DNA from: Thiobacillus sp. 65-1402
GTDB lineage: Bacteria > Pseudomonadota > Gammaproteobacteria > Burkholderiales > Thiobacillaceae
DNA length: 64,000 nucleotides
NCBI RefSeq assembly: GCF_001897685.1
Contig: NZ_MKUG01000001.1
Coordinates: 46,506 to 110,505 of the forward strand
Reading direction: 5' to 3'
The notes beneath the pieces were generated by a model. That model saw only the letters and a list, made by a program, of their open reading frames with translations. It was not told the DNA's origin and searched no databases. Shown piece by piece: positions 1 through 8,975 of this stretch (its first letter is position 1; each line of letters starts with the position of its first letter). A program made the position numbers and the translations under genes.

Positions 1-145
1 CGAGGATGCGGTGCGCGCTGGCGGTGTGCAGATCGGCCTGTTCCGCCAGGCGGGTCAGGCTGATCGGACCCGGCGCGCGGGAAAGGACGCCGACCAGCGC
101 CATGGCGCGGTCGAGCACTTGTATGGAGGAGCTTGCGTTTTTCAT
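1..145 (-). CDS. IclR-family transcriptional regulator, N-terminal part (truncated by window edge)
   Basis: Reverse complement reads MKNASSSIQVLDRAMALVGVLSRAPGPISLTRLAEQADLHTASAHRIL, an IclR-type winged-helix N-terminus; divergent from the next operon. Confidence 0.8.
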   Translation of the reverse strand, partial: MKNASSSIQVLDRAMALVGVLSRAPGPISLTRLAEQADLHTASAHRIL

Positions 146-251
146 AAAGTGAAAATTTATCACGCATAGTGAAAGTTCATGCAATTTACTGCTTCAATAG
201 GTCATCGTTTCACATGACGCGAAACATTTTCATATTGTGAAAGGCCATACC
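146..251. promoter_or_regulatory. Divergent promoter/operator region with TTTCA/TGAAA dyads
   Basis: AT-rich intergenic; TTTCATATTGTGAAA dyad (228-242), TTTCACATGACGCGAAA (208-224) and further GTGAAA half-sites near 149 and 169. Confidence 0.5.
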
Positions 252-2474
252 ATGAGCGCCCAGATGCAGCCCACCCCCGAAACCTTGCCCGCCTTCTGCG
301 AAGGCATCCAGTATTTCGCCGACAGCTTCCCCGAGATCGACCGCCTGGGCGCCGCGCCGCTGCTGGGCCCCGGCCAGCCCGCGCTGCCCGACGCCACCAG
401 CGAAGCATCGGTCTACCAGACCCTGCTCGCCGCCGACGCGCTGCGCTACCTGACCCTGCAGGTCACCGGCAGCAAGTCGTCCGGCCACCCCGGCGGCTTC
501 GCCTCCAGCGCCGACGCGGTCGCCGCGCTGCATCTCCTGGGCCACCGCAACATGGTGACCGAGGTCGGCCACCACGCGCCCGGCTTCTATTCGGCGATGT
601 TCCTCGACACCTCGCTGGAGGACATGGGCATCCATTCCGTTTCAGAGATGCGTACGCGCTTCCGCGAGCGCCACGGCCTGCTGGGCCACCTCTCCGGCGC
701 GATCCCCGGCCTGCTGGCACCCGCCGGCCCGCTCGGCCAGGGCCAGCACTTCGCATTGGCGGGCGCCTACCTGTACCGCGACAAGCTGTTCCCGGTCACC
801 ATCGGCGACGGCGGGCTGGGCGAGCCCTACATCATGAGCGCGTTCCAGCACTTCGCTACCGCCTACCCCGACGTCACCAACTACCTGCCGGTGCTGGTGT
901 GGAACGGCTATTCGCAGGAGCACCACAGCATGGTGTCGCTGTGGGACAACGGCCGCATGGCCGCCTACTGGCGCGCCCACGGCTTCGACGAGGTGCACCT
1001 GGTCGACGCCCGCGACTTCGGCGGCGCCGACGCACCGGTGTACGCCGACTCGACGACGTTCGATTTCAAGCAGCGCATGGCCTTCACCGGCGCGATCCTG
1101 AAAGCCGCCGACACTGCCGCGAAGAGCGCACTGTCCGGCCGCCGCGCCTGCCTCATCGTCAAGCAGCTGAAAGGCGCGGGCGTGCACGCCACCGGCGCCA
1201 AGTCGCACAACCTCTACGCCCACCACACGCTCGACTCCGACGACGTGAAATCCGGACTGCAGCGCCGCGCGCTGCCGATCCAGGCGTGGAAAGTGACCCG
1301 CGAGAACTTCCGCCACGCCGGCGGCGGCCCTGCCGCCAAGGTCGCGGTGACCGAAACTGCGCGCGCGCTGCCCAGCCTCGACGGCCTGCCGCTCACCGAA
1401 TTCGCGGTCGGCGAGAACCACATCCCCACCACCGCCTTCGGCCACGTGGTCGGCGAAGTCGGCAAGCGCGACCCGCTGTTCGTGGTGACCAACGCCGACG
1501 GCAACGAAGCCTCGGGCATGGCCAACATCAACAAGGCGCTGACGATCCGTCACCCGACTGCCGACGACCTGTATTTCCAAGGGCCATCCGGCCAGGTCTA
1601 CGAGCCGCTCAACGAGGACGCCTGCGCCGGCCTCGCGGTGGGCGTGTCGCTGTTCGGCGGCCGCAGCCTGTGGTGCAGCTACGAATCCTTCGCCATCAAC
1701 GGTCTGCCGATCTGGCAGACGGTGACGCAGGCGATGGCCGAACTGCGCCGCGCCACCCCCGCCACGGTGTGCCTGTTCACCGCCGGCGCGCTGGAGCAGG
1801 GCCGCAATGGCTGGACCCACCAGCGCCCGGAGATCGAAAGCTACTTCGCCGCGATGATGCGCAACGGCAACGTCTATCCGCTGTTCCCGGTCGACGCCAA
1901 CATGATCCAGGCGAGCTACGACTGGGCCTTGCGCCAGCACAACAAGGGCATCGTCATCACCGCGTCGAAGTCGCCGCTGCCGGTCCACGCCACGATGGCG
2001 CAGAGCCGCCAGGCGATCGACGACGGCGCGATGGTGCTGCAGGAACGCCCGGGCTCGCACAGCGTGGTGTTCGCGGTGACCGGCGACATGGTGCTGCAGC
2101 CGGTGTTCGCCGCCGCCGACAAGCTCGCCGAAGCCGGCATCGGCTCGCGCATCGTCGCCGTGGTCAACCCGCGCCGCCTCTACCGCCCGACCGACGTGCT
2201 GTGGGACAGCGTGTCCGAACCCGACGGCCGCTTCATGGGCGACGACGCCTTCCGCGCGATGTTCCACGGCGACGTGCTGATCGGCGTCACCGGCGGCCCA
2301 TCGGCGCCGCTCGAGCCTGTTTTGCTGCGCAGCCAGGCGCGCGAGCGCGACGTGTTCTGCTGGAAGCGCGGCGAGACCACCGCCAGCCCGCAGCAGCTGT
2401 TCGACTTCAATGGCATGAACGCGCAGGCGATGCACGAGCGCGCGCTGGCAATGCTGGAGTGGGCGGCGGCGTGA
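252..2474 (+). CDS. Phosphoketolase/transketolase-like thiamine-diphosphate-dependent enzyme
   Basis: ThDP-type GDG...LPVLVWNGYS motif, LSGAIPGLLAPAGPLGQG segment, CSYESFAINGLPIWQTVTQ and NGWTHQRPEI motifs resembling the XFP phosphoketolase family. Confidence 0.7.
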   Translation: MSAQMQPTPETLPAFCEGIQYFADSFPEIDRLGAAPLLGPGQPALPDATSEASVYQTLLAADALRYLTLQVTGSKSSGHPGGFASSADAVAALHLLGHRNMVTEVGHHAPGFYSAMFLDTSLEDMGIHSVSEMRTRFRERHGLLGHLSGAIPGLLAPAGPLGQGQHFALAGAYLYRDKLFPVTIGDGGLGEPYIMSAFQHFATAYPDVTNYLPVLVWNGYSQEHHSMVSLWDNGRMAAYWRAHGFDEVHLVDARDFGGADAPVYADSTTFDFKQRMAFTGAILKAADTAAKSALSGRRACLIVKQLKGAGVHATGAKSHNLYAHHTLDSDDVKSGLQRRALPIQAWKVTRENFRHAGGGPAAKVAVTETARALPSLDGLPLTEFAVGENHIPTTAFGHVVGEVGKRDPLFVVTNADGNEASGMANINKALTIRHPTADDLYFQGPSGQVYEPLNEDACAGLAVGVSLFGGRSLWCSYESFAINGLPIWQTVTQAMAELRRATPATVCLFTAGALEQGRNGWTHQRPEIESYFAAMMRNGNVYPLFPVDANMIQASYDWALRQHNKGIVITASKSPLPVHATMAQSRQAIDDGAMVLQERPGSHSVVFAVTGDMVLQPVFAAADKLAEAGIGSRIVAVVNPRRLYRPTDVLWDSVSEPDGRFMGDDAFRAMFHGDVLIGVTGGPSAPLEPVLLRSQARERDVFCWKRGETTASPQQLFDFNGMNAQAMHERALAMLEWAAA

Positions 2475-2527
2475 AAGCTCTCCGCGAATGCGCGCCCGCG
2501 CATTCGCGGACATGAAAGGTCAACACC

Positions 2528-3862
2528 ATGAACCCGAAAATCATCGTTCTCGACGACGACCCCACCGGCTCGCAGACCGTGCATTCCTGCCTGCTGTTGA
2601 CGCGCTGGGACGTCGCCACGCTGAAGACGGCGCTGGCCGACGCGGCGCCGCTGTTCTTCGTGCTGACCAACACGCGCGGCATGGACGCCGCGCGCGCCGC
2701 CGACGTCACGCGCGAAGTGTGCGGCAACCTCAAGGCCGCGCTCGCCGATTACGCCGGGCCGGTGCTGTTCGTGTCGCGCTCGGATTCGACCCTGCGCGGC
2801 CACTATCCGGTCGAGACCGACGTCATGGACGAGATCCTCGGACCGTTCGACGCGACGCTCCTGACCCCCGGCTTCTTCGAGGGCGGACGCATCACGCGCG
2901 ACGGCACCCACTACCTCATCGTCGACGGCACGCCGGTGCCGACCCACGCGACCGAGTTCGCGCGCGACTCGGTGTTCGGCTACACGACCGCGTTCCTGCC
3001 CGACTACGTCGCCGAGAAGACCGGCGGCCGCATCGCGGCCAAAGATGTGGCGCGCCTGACGCTTGCCGACCTGCGCGCCGGCCGTGCCGGCGCCTGGCTC
3101 GCTTCGCTCGCGAACAACGCCGTCGGCGCGGTCGACGGCGAAACGCCGGACGACTACCGCGTCTTCGCCGACGCCGTGCTGAAGGCGGCAGCCGGAGGCA
3201 AACGGCTCTTGTTCCGCAGTGCGGCTTCGCTGCTGACCGCGCTGGCGAAGCTGCCGCCGCAGCCGGTCGCCGCCGAATCCTTCGCCGCCCTGGTGCGCGA
3301 CGGCCGGCCCGGCGCGGTCGTGGTCGGCTCGCACGTGGCGAAAACCACGGCACAGCTGACGCAGCTGCTGAAAGAGCGCGGCGTGATCGGCCTGCCGCTC
3401 GACGTCGCCCGCCTGCCGGCCGGCCGCGCCGCGGTGGTCGAGGAACTGGCGGCGAGCATCGCCCACGCCCACGCACAGGGCCTCACGCCAGTCGTCTTCA
3501 CCAGCCGCAGCGAACTCAAGTTCGCTGGCACCGCCGAGCGCCTCGCCTTCGGCGAAGCGGTCTCCGCAACGCTGATGGACGTGGTGCAGCGGCTGCCGGA
3601 AACGCTCGGCTTTCTCATCAGCAAGGGCGGCATCACCTCCAACGACGTGCTGTCGACCGGGCTCGCACTCACCGCATCGCGCGTGCTGGGGCAGATCCTG
3701 CCCGGCGTCACGGTGGTGCAGACGCCGCCGTGGCATCGGCTGCCGACCCTGCCGGTGGTGATCTTCCCCGGCAACGTCGGCGGCGACGCCGCGCTGGCGG
3801 AGGCCTACCGGCGCCTCGCGCCCTCGCGCGCGCAGGCGAGCCCGGCTAAACTCGCAGCCTGA
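2528..3862 (+). CDS. Four-carbon acid sugar kinase family protein (DUF1537/OtnK-like)
   Basis: MNPKIIVLDDDPTGSQTVHSC N-terminus, SRSDSTLRGHYPVE motif, C-terminal SKGGITSNDVLSTGL. Confidence 0.85.
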   Translation: MNPKIIVLDDDPTGSQTVHSCLLLTRWDVATLKTALADAAPLFFVLTNTRGMDAARAADVTREVCGNLKAALADYAGPVLFVSRSDSTLRGHYPVETDVMDEILGPFDATLLTPGFFEGGRITRDGTHYLIVDGTPVPTHATEFARDSVFGYTTAFLPDYVAEKTGGRIAAKDVARLTLADLRAGRAGAWLASLANNAVGAVDGETPDDYRVFADAVLKAAAGGKRLLFRSAASLLTALAKLPPQPVAAESFAALVRDGRPGAVVVGSHVAKTTAQLTQLLKERGVIGLPLDVARLPAGRAAVVEELAASIAHAHAQGLTPVVFTSRSELKFAGTAERLAFGEAVSATLMDVVQRLPETLGFLISKGGITSNDVLSTGLALTASRVLGQILPGVTVVQTPPWHRLPTLPVVIFPGNVGGDAALAEAYRRLAPSRAQASPAKLAA

Positions 3863-3879
3863 CCGCTTCCGTTTTGGCC

Positions 3880-5334
3880 ATGATCAGCCCCGCCTTTCTC
3901 TCCCAACTGCGCAGCCTGCTGCCGGCCCATTGCGTGCTCAACGAGCGCGAGGATCTGCTGCCCTTCGAGAGCGATGGCCTTGCCGCCTACCGCAACGTCC
4001 CTGACGTGGTGGCGCTGCCGGAGAACGAGGCGCAGGTGGCGGCGGTCCTGCAGCTGTGCCATGAGAACGGGGTCGCGGTGGTGGCGCGCGGCGCCGGCAC
4101 CGGCCTTGCCGCCGGCGCCCTTCCGGTCGACGGCGCGGTGCTGCTGGTGCTGGCCAAGCTCAACCGCATCAAGGCGATCGACCCGCTCGCCCGCACCGCG
4201 GTGGTGGAGCCCGGCGTGCGCAACCTCGCGATCTCGGAGGCCGTCGCGCAGCACAACCTCTACTACGCGCCCGATCCCTCGTCGCAGATCGCCTGCTCGA
4301 TCGGCGGCAACGTGGCGGAGAACTCCGGCGGCGTGCACTGCCTGAAATACGGCCTCACGGTGCACAACATCCAGAAGCTGCGCGCCTGGACCATCGACGG
4401 CCAGCTGCTGGAAATCGGCAGCGACGCGCTCGACGCCCCCGGCTACGACCTTCTCGCGCTGTTGACCGGATCGGAAGGCATGCTGGCGGTGATCACCGAA
4501 GTCACCGTCAAGCTGCTGCCGCGCCCCGAGCGCGCGCAGGTGGTGCTGGCGGCGTTCGACGACGTGGCGAAGGCCGGCGCGGCGGTCGGCAACATCATCG
4601 CCGCCGGGGTGATCCCGGCCGGACTGGAAATGATGGACCGCCTCGCCATTCAGGCCGCCGAGGCCTTCGTCCACGCCGGCTATCCGCTCGATTGCGAGGC
4701 GCTGCTGCTGTGCGAGGTCGACGGCGTCAACGAGGAAGTGTCGGCCGACATCTACACCGTGCGCCAGGTGCTCGAAGCCTCGGGCGCGACCGAGATCCGC
4801 ACCGCCGACAGCGAGGAACAGCGGCTGAAATTCTGGGCCGGGCGCAAGGCGGCCTTCCCCGCCGTCGGGCGGCTGGCGCCCGACTACTACTGCATGGACG
4901 GCACCATCCCGCGCGCCCAGCTGCCCCACGTGCTGCAGCGCATCAGCGAGATGAGCGCGGAATTCGGTCTCGCCGTCGCCAACGTGTTCCATGCCGGTGA
5001 CGGCAACCTGCACCCGCTGATCCTGTTCGACGCCAACCAGCCCGGCGAGCTCGAAAAAGCCGAAAGCTTCGGCGGAAAAATTCTCGAACTGTGCGTCGAA
5101 GTCGGCGGCACCATCACCGGCGAGCACGGCGTCGGGCTGGAGAAGATCAACCAGATGTGCGCGCAGTTCGCCACGCCCGAGCTGACCCGCTTCCACGAGG
5201 TGAAGGCGGCGTTCGACCCCGCCAAACTGCTCAACCCCGGCAAGGCCGTGCCCGAACTGCACCGCTGCGCCGAGTGGGGCGCGATGCACGTCCACGGCGG
5301 GCAACTGGCGCATCCGGAATTGCCGAGGTTTTGA
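3880..5334 (+). CDS. glcD: Glycolate oxidase subunit GlcD (FAD-linked oxidase)
   Basis: FAD-binding PCMH-type motifs (VVARGAGTGLAAGALPVDGAVLL, GGNVAENSGGVHCLKYG), NVFHAGDGNLHP; followed by glcE and glcF. Confidence 0.9.
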   Translation: MISPAFLSQLRSLLPAHCVLNEREDLLPFESDGLAAYRNVPDVVALPENEAQVAAVLQLCHENGVAVVARGAGTGLAAGALPVDGAVLLVLAKLNRIKAIDPLARTAVVEPGVRNLAISEAVAQHNLYYAPDPSSQIACSIGGNVAENSGGVHCLKYGLTVHNIQKLRAWTIDGQLLEIGSDALDAPGYDLLALLTGSEGMLAVITEVTVKLLPRPERAQVVLAAFDDVAKAGAAVGNIIAAGVIPAGLEMMDRLAIQAAEAFVHAGYPLDCEALLLCEVDGVNEEVSADIYTVRQVLEASGATEIRTADSEEQRLKFWAGRKAAFPAVGRLAPDYYCMDGTIPRAQLPHVLQRISEMSAEFGLAVANVFHAGDGNLHPLILFDANQPGELEKAESFGGKILELCVEVGGTITGEHGVGLEKINQMCAQFATPELTRFHEVKAAFDPAKLLNPGKAVPELHRCAEWGAMHVHGGQLAHPELPRF

Positions 5335-6380
5335 TGTTGAGCGAATTTCTTGATCGCATTCGCTCGGCCCATGCGGCGAATACGCCGCTCGTCATACAAG
5401 GCGGCGGCAGCAAGACCTTCTACGGCAATGCCGATGAAGGGGAAGTCCTGAGCACGCGCGCGCTCACCGGCGTGGTCGACTACCAGCCGAAGGAGCTGGT
5501 GCTGACCGCCCGCGCCGGCACCCCGCTCGCCGAGATCGAGGCGTTGCTCGCCGAACAGAAGCAGATGCTGGCGTTCGAGCCGCCGTACTTCGGCGATGCG
5601 GCCACGCTCGGCGGCAGCATCGCCGCCGGCCTGTCCGGCCCGCGCCGGCCCTACGCCGGCGCGGTGCGCGACTTCGTGCTCGGCGTGCGCCTGATCGACG
5701 GCACCGGCCAGCCGCTGCGCTTCGGCGGCCAGGTGATCAAGAACGTCGCCGGCTACGACGTGTCGCGCCTGATGGTCGGCGCGCTCGGCACGCTCGGCCT
5801 GATCACCGAAGTCTCGCTCAAGGTGCTGCCGCAACCGTCGCTGGAAACCACCCTGCAGTTCGAACTCGACGAAGCCGCCGCGATCCTGAGGATGAACCAG
5901 TGGGCGGGACTGCCGCTGCCGCTGTCGGCAAGCTCGTGGCACGCCGGCCTGCTGACGCTGCGGCTGTCGGGCGCGGCATCCGCGGTGCACGCCGCGCAGG
6001 CGAGGCTCGGCGGCGAACCGCTGCAGGACGCCGGCGCGTTCTGGCAGCGCCTGCGCGACCAGGCCACGCCCTTCTTCGACCAGCGTCCGCTGTGGCGACT
6101 GGCGGTGAAGCCCACCACGCCGCCGCTGAAGCTGGGCGACGCGCAGTGGATCGAGTGGGGCGGGGCGGTGCGCTGGCTGGCGTCCGACCTGCCCGCCGCG
6201 GCGCTGCGCGAGGCCGCCGGGCAAGCGGGCGGCCACGCCACCCTGTTCCGCGGCAAGACGCCGGCCGACGGCGCCTTCGCCCCGCTCGCCCCGGCGCTGG
6301 CGACGCTGCACCGCAGCCTCAAGCAGCGCTTCGACCCCCGGGGCATCCTCAACCGCGGCCGGCTCTACCCCGACTTCTGA
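5334..6380 (+). CDS. glcE: Glycolate oxidase FAD-binding subunit GlcE
   Basis: MLSEFLDRIRSAHAANTPLVIQGGGSKTFYG; ATG overlaps the glcD stop; glcDEF order. Confidence 0.88.
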   Translation: MLSEFLDRIRSAHAANTPLVIQGGGSKTFYGNADEGEVLSTRALTGVVDYQPKELVLTARAGTPLAEIEALLAEQKQMLAFEPPYFGDAATLGGSIAAGLSGPRRPYAGAVRDFVLGVRLIDGTGQPLRFGGQVIKNVAGYDVSRLMVGALGTLGLITEVSLKVLPQPSLETTLQFELDEAAAILRMNQWAGLPLPLSASSWHAGLLTLRLSGAASAVHAAQARLGGEPLQDAGAFWQRLRDQATPFFDQRPLWRLAVKPTTPPLKLGDAQWIEWGGAVRWLASDLPAAALREAAGQAGGHATLFRGKTPADGAFAPLAPALATLHRSLKQRFDPRGILNRGRLYPDF

Positions 6381-6381
6381 C

Positions 6382-7620
6382 ATGCAGACCCAGATCGCCG
6401 ATTCCTACCGCAACACCCCCGATGGCGAGGTCGCCGAGCGCATCCTGCGCAGCTGCGTGCATTGCGGCTTCTGCCTCGCCACCTGTCCCACCTACCAGGT
6501 GCTCGGCAACGAACTCGATTCGCCGCGCGGCCGCATCTACCTGATGAAGCAGGTGCTCGAAGGCGCGACGCCGACGGCCAAGACCCAGCTGCATCTGGAC
6601 CGCTGCCTGACCTGCCGCAACTGCGAGACCACCTGCCCGTCGGGCGTCGAATACGGCAAGCTGCTCGACATCGGCCGCCACATCGTCGAGGAGAACGTCG
6701 GCCGCAGTCCCCTCGCAAGCGCCACGCGCGCGGCCCTGAAGAGCGGCCTCGGCAGCTCCCTGCTGTTCAACAGCGCACTCAGGCTCGGCCAGGGCGTGCG
6801 CGGCCTCATGCCGGGTTTCCTGAAGGCGCGGGTGCCGCCCGCCGAGCACGCCGGCGCATGGCCCGCACCGCGCCATCAACGCCGCATGCTGGTCTTGCAG
6901 GGCTGCGTGCAGCCCGGCCTCAAGCCCAACATCAACGCCGCCGCCGCGCGCGTGCTCGACCGCATCGGCATCTCGCTGGTCGCCGCGGACGAGGCCGGCT
7001 GCTGCGGCGCGCTGGCGCATCATCTGAACGACCGCGACGATGGCCTGAACGCCGCACGCCGCAACATCGACGCCTGGATTCCGCATCTCGACGCCGGGGT
7101 GGACGCCATCGTGATGACCGCCTCCGGCTGCGGCGTGATGGTCAAGGACTACGGCTGGCTGCTGCGCGACGACGCCGCCTATGCGGACAAGGCGGTGCGG
7201 GTTTCCGCCGCGACAAAAGACATTTCCGAAATCCTCGTTGGCGAAGCGGCCGCGCTGAAACCCCTCGCGCCTCGCGCCTCGCGTCTCACCCAGAAACGCA
7301 TCGCCTACCATCCGCCCTGCACCCTGCAGCACGGGCAGAAGCTCACCGGCGGCGTCGAAGTGCTGCTCACCGACGCCGGCTTCGAACTCACGCCGGTGGC
7401 GGAAAAACACCTGTGCTGCGGCTCGGCCGGCACCTATTCGATCCTGCAGCCCGAGATCGCCAGCCAGCTCAAGGCCCGCAAGCTCGGCCACCTGCAGGCC
7501 GGCGACCCGGAACAGATCGTCACCGCCAACATCGGCTGCCTCACCCATCTGCAATCGGGCAGCCCGATCCCGGTGCGACACTGGGTGGAACTTCTGGACG
7601 AGGCGCTGGCCGCACCCTGA
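6382..7620 (+). CDS. glcF: Glycolate oxidase iron-sulfur subunit GlcF
   Basis: Two CxxCxxCxxxC ferredoxin motifs (CVHCGFCLATCP, CLTCRNCETTCP) and CCG-type motifs (CCGALAHHL, CCGSAGTYS). Confidence 0.9.
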   Translation: MQTQIADSYRNTPDGEVAERILRSCVHCGFCLATCPTYQVLGNELDSPRGRIYLMKQVLEGATPTAKTQLHLDRCLTCRNCETTCPSGVEYGKLLDIGRHIVEENVGRSPLASATRAALKSGLGSSLLFNSALRLGQGVRGLMPGFLKARVPPAEHAGAWPAPRHQRRMLVLQGCVQPGLKPNINAAAARVLDRIGISLVAADEAGCCGALAHHLNDRDDGLNAARRNIDAWIPHLDAGVDAIVMTASGCGVMVKDYGWLLRDDAAYADKAVRVSAATKDISEILVGEAAALKPLAPRASRLTQKRIAYHPPCTLQHGQKLTGGVEVLLTDAGFELTPVAEKHLCCGSAGTYSILQPEIASQLKARKLGHLQAGDPEQIVTANIGCLTHLQSGSPIPVRHWVELLDEALAAP

Positions 7621-7641
7621 ATACCCTCAAGGAGACGCGCC

Positions 7642-8391
7642 ATGATTTTCAAGCAACTGTTCGAGCCTGTTTCCAGCACCTACACCTACCTCGTCGGTTG
7701 CGGGGAAACCGGCCAGGCGCTGCTGATCGACCCGGTGCTGCCGACCTGGGAACGCGACCTCGCCGAGGTCAATAAGCTCGGCCTCAAGCTCGCGTTCACG
7801 GTGGAGACGCACATCCACGCCGACCACATCACCGCGGCGAAGAAGCTGAAGGAAGCCGCCGGCAGCCGCATCGCCGGCCCCGCGCTCGACGCGCTGCCGT
7901 GCACCGACATCGGCATCGTCGACGGCACGCCGTTCAGAATGGGCTCGGTCGAGTTGACGCCGATCCACACCCCCGGCCATACCGACAACCACTTCGCCTA
8001 CGCCCACGCCGGCCGGCTCTACACCGGCGACGCGCTCTTGATCGAAGGCTGCGGGCGCACCGACTTCCAGAGCGGCGATGCGGCCGCGCTGTACCGCTCG
8101 GTGCGCGGCAAGCTGTTTGCCTACGACGACGACACCCTGGTCTATCCGGCGCACGACTACGAGCAGCGCCGCATCAGCACCATCGGCCAGGAAAAGGCGC
8201 GCAATCCGCGCCTCGGCGGCGAACGCACGCTGGAGGATTTCGTCGCGCTGATGAACGGCCTGCAGCTCGCCTACCCCAGGTTCATCGACTACGCCGTTCC
8301 CGGCAACCGCGACTGCGGCACCTGTCCGCCCGGCGTACCGGAGCATTTGCAGCAGTATTGCGCGCAGATCGCAGAGAGCCGGCAGGGCTAG
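7642..8391 (+). CDS. MBL-fold metallohydrolase, ETHE1-like persulfide dioxygenase
   Basis: THIHADH metal motif, HTPGHTDNH, LLIEGCGRTDFQSGD, CGTCPPGVPEHLQQYC C-terminus. Confidence 0.8.
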   Translation: MIFKQLFEPVSSTYTYLVGCGETGQALLIDPVLPTWERDLAEVNKLGLKLAFTVETHIHADHITAAKKLKEAAGSRIAGPALDALPCTDIGIVDGTPFRMGSVELTPIHTPGHTDNHFAYAHAGRLYTGDALLIEGCGRTDFQSGDAAALYRSVRGKLFAYDDDTLVYPAHDYEQRRISTIGQEKARNPRLGGERTLEDFVALMNGLQLAYPRFIDYAVPGNRDCGTCPPGVPEHLQQYCAQIAESRQG

Positions 8392-8975
8392 CCGGGCGGG
8401 AGATCGTCGGGCTGGTTGAAATTGGCGAACCCGGCGGGGTCGAAGCGCACCGTCGTCGAAGCCAGTCCCGCCTGCCAGTGGCGCACCGCGCGTTCGCCGC
8501 GCGCGAGAAACGCGGCCAGATTCTCGCCCTGATCGGTGCGCACGATGAAGCAGGTGTGGTGCACGCGCGCACCGTCTTCCGCCACCGCCAGCGGCACGCT
8601 TTCCAGCTGCGCCGCGCCCAGCAGGCGGATCACCAGATCGGCGGGCAGATGCGGCGTATCGCACGGCACCACTACCAGCCAGTCCGCCTCCACCGTCTGC
8701 AGCGCCGCCAGCGCGCCCGCCAGCGGGCCGGGAAAGCCGGGCAGGGGGTCGGGTAGCACGCGGCGGCCGTAAGTCGCGTAGCGCTCGGCATTGCGGTTGG
8801 CGCTGATGACGATTTCCCCAACCTGCGGCGCCAGCGCGGCAAGCGCCCATTCGATCAGCGGACGCCCCCGGTATTCGATCAGCCCCTTGTCGGCCCCGCC
8901 CATGCGGCGGCCCAGCCCCCCCGCCAGAACGACGGCGGCGACGCGCGCCGTTGCCGGCCCGCTAGTGGCGGGCAT
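8388..8975 (-). CDS. mobA: Molybdenum cofactor guanylyltransferase MobA
   Basis: VVLAGGLGRRMGGADKGLIEYRGRPLIEW nucleotidyltransferase motif. Confidence 0.88.
   Translation of the reverse strand: MPATSGPATARVAAVVLAGGLGRRMGGADKGLIEYRGRPLIEWALAALAPQVGEIVISANRNAERYATYGRRVLPDPLPGFPGPLAGALAALQTVEADWLVVVPCDTPHLPADLVIRLLGAAQLESVPLAVAEDGARVHHTCFIVRTDQGENLAAFLARGERAVRHWQAGLASTTVRFDPAGFANFNQPDDLPPG

Noticed and set aside
642-2513. 623-aa minus-strand ORF antisense to the ThDP-enzyme gene
   Set aside because: High-GC shadow ORF; the plus-strand frame has clear enzyme motifs and the antisense protein is His/Arg/Val-rich with no recognisable family.
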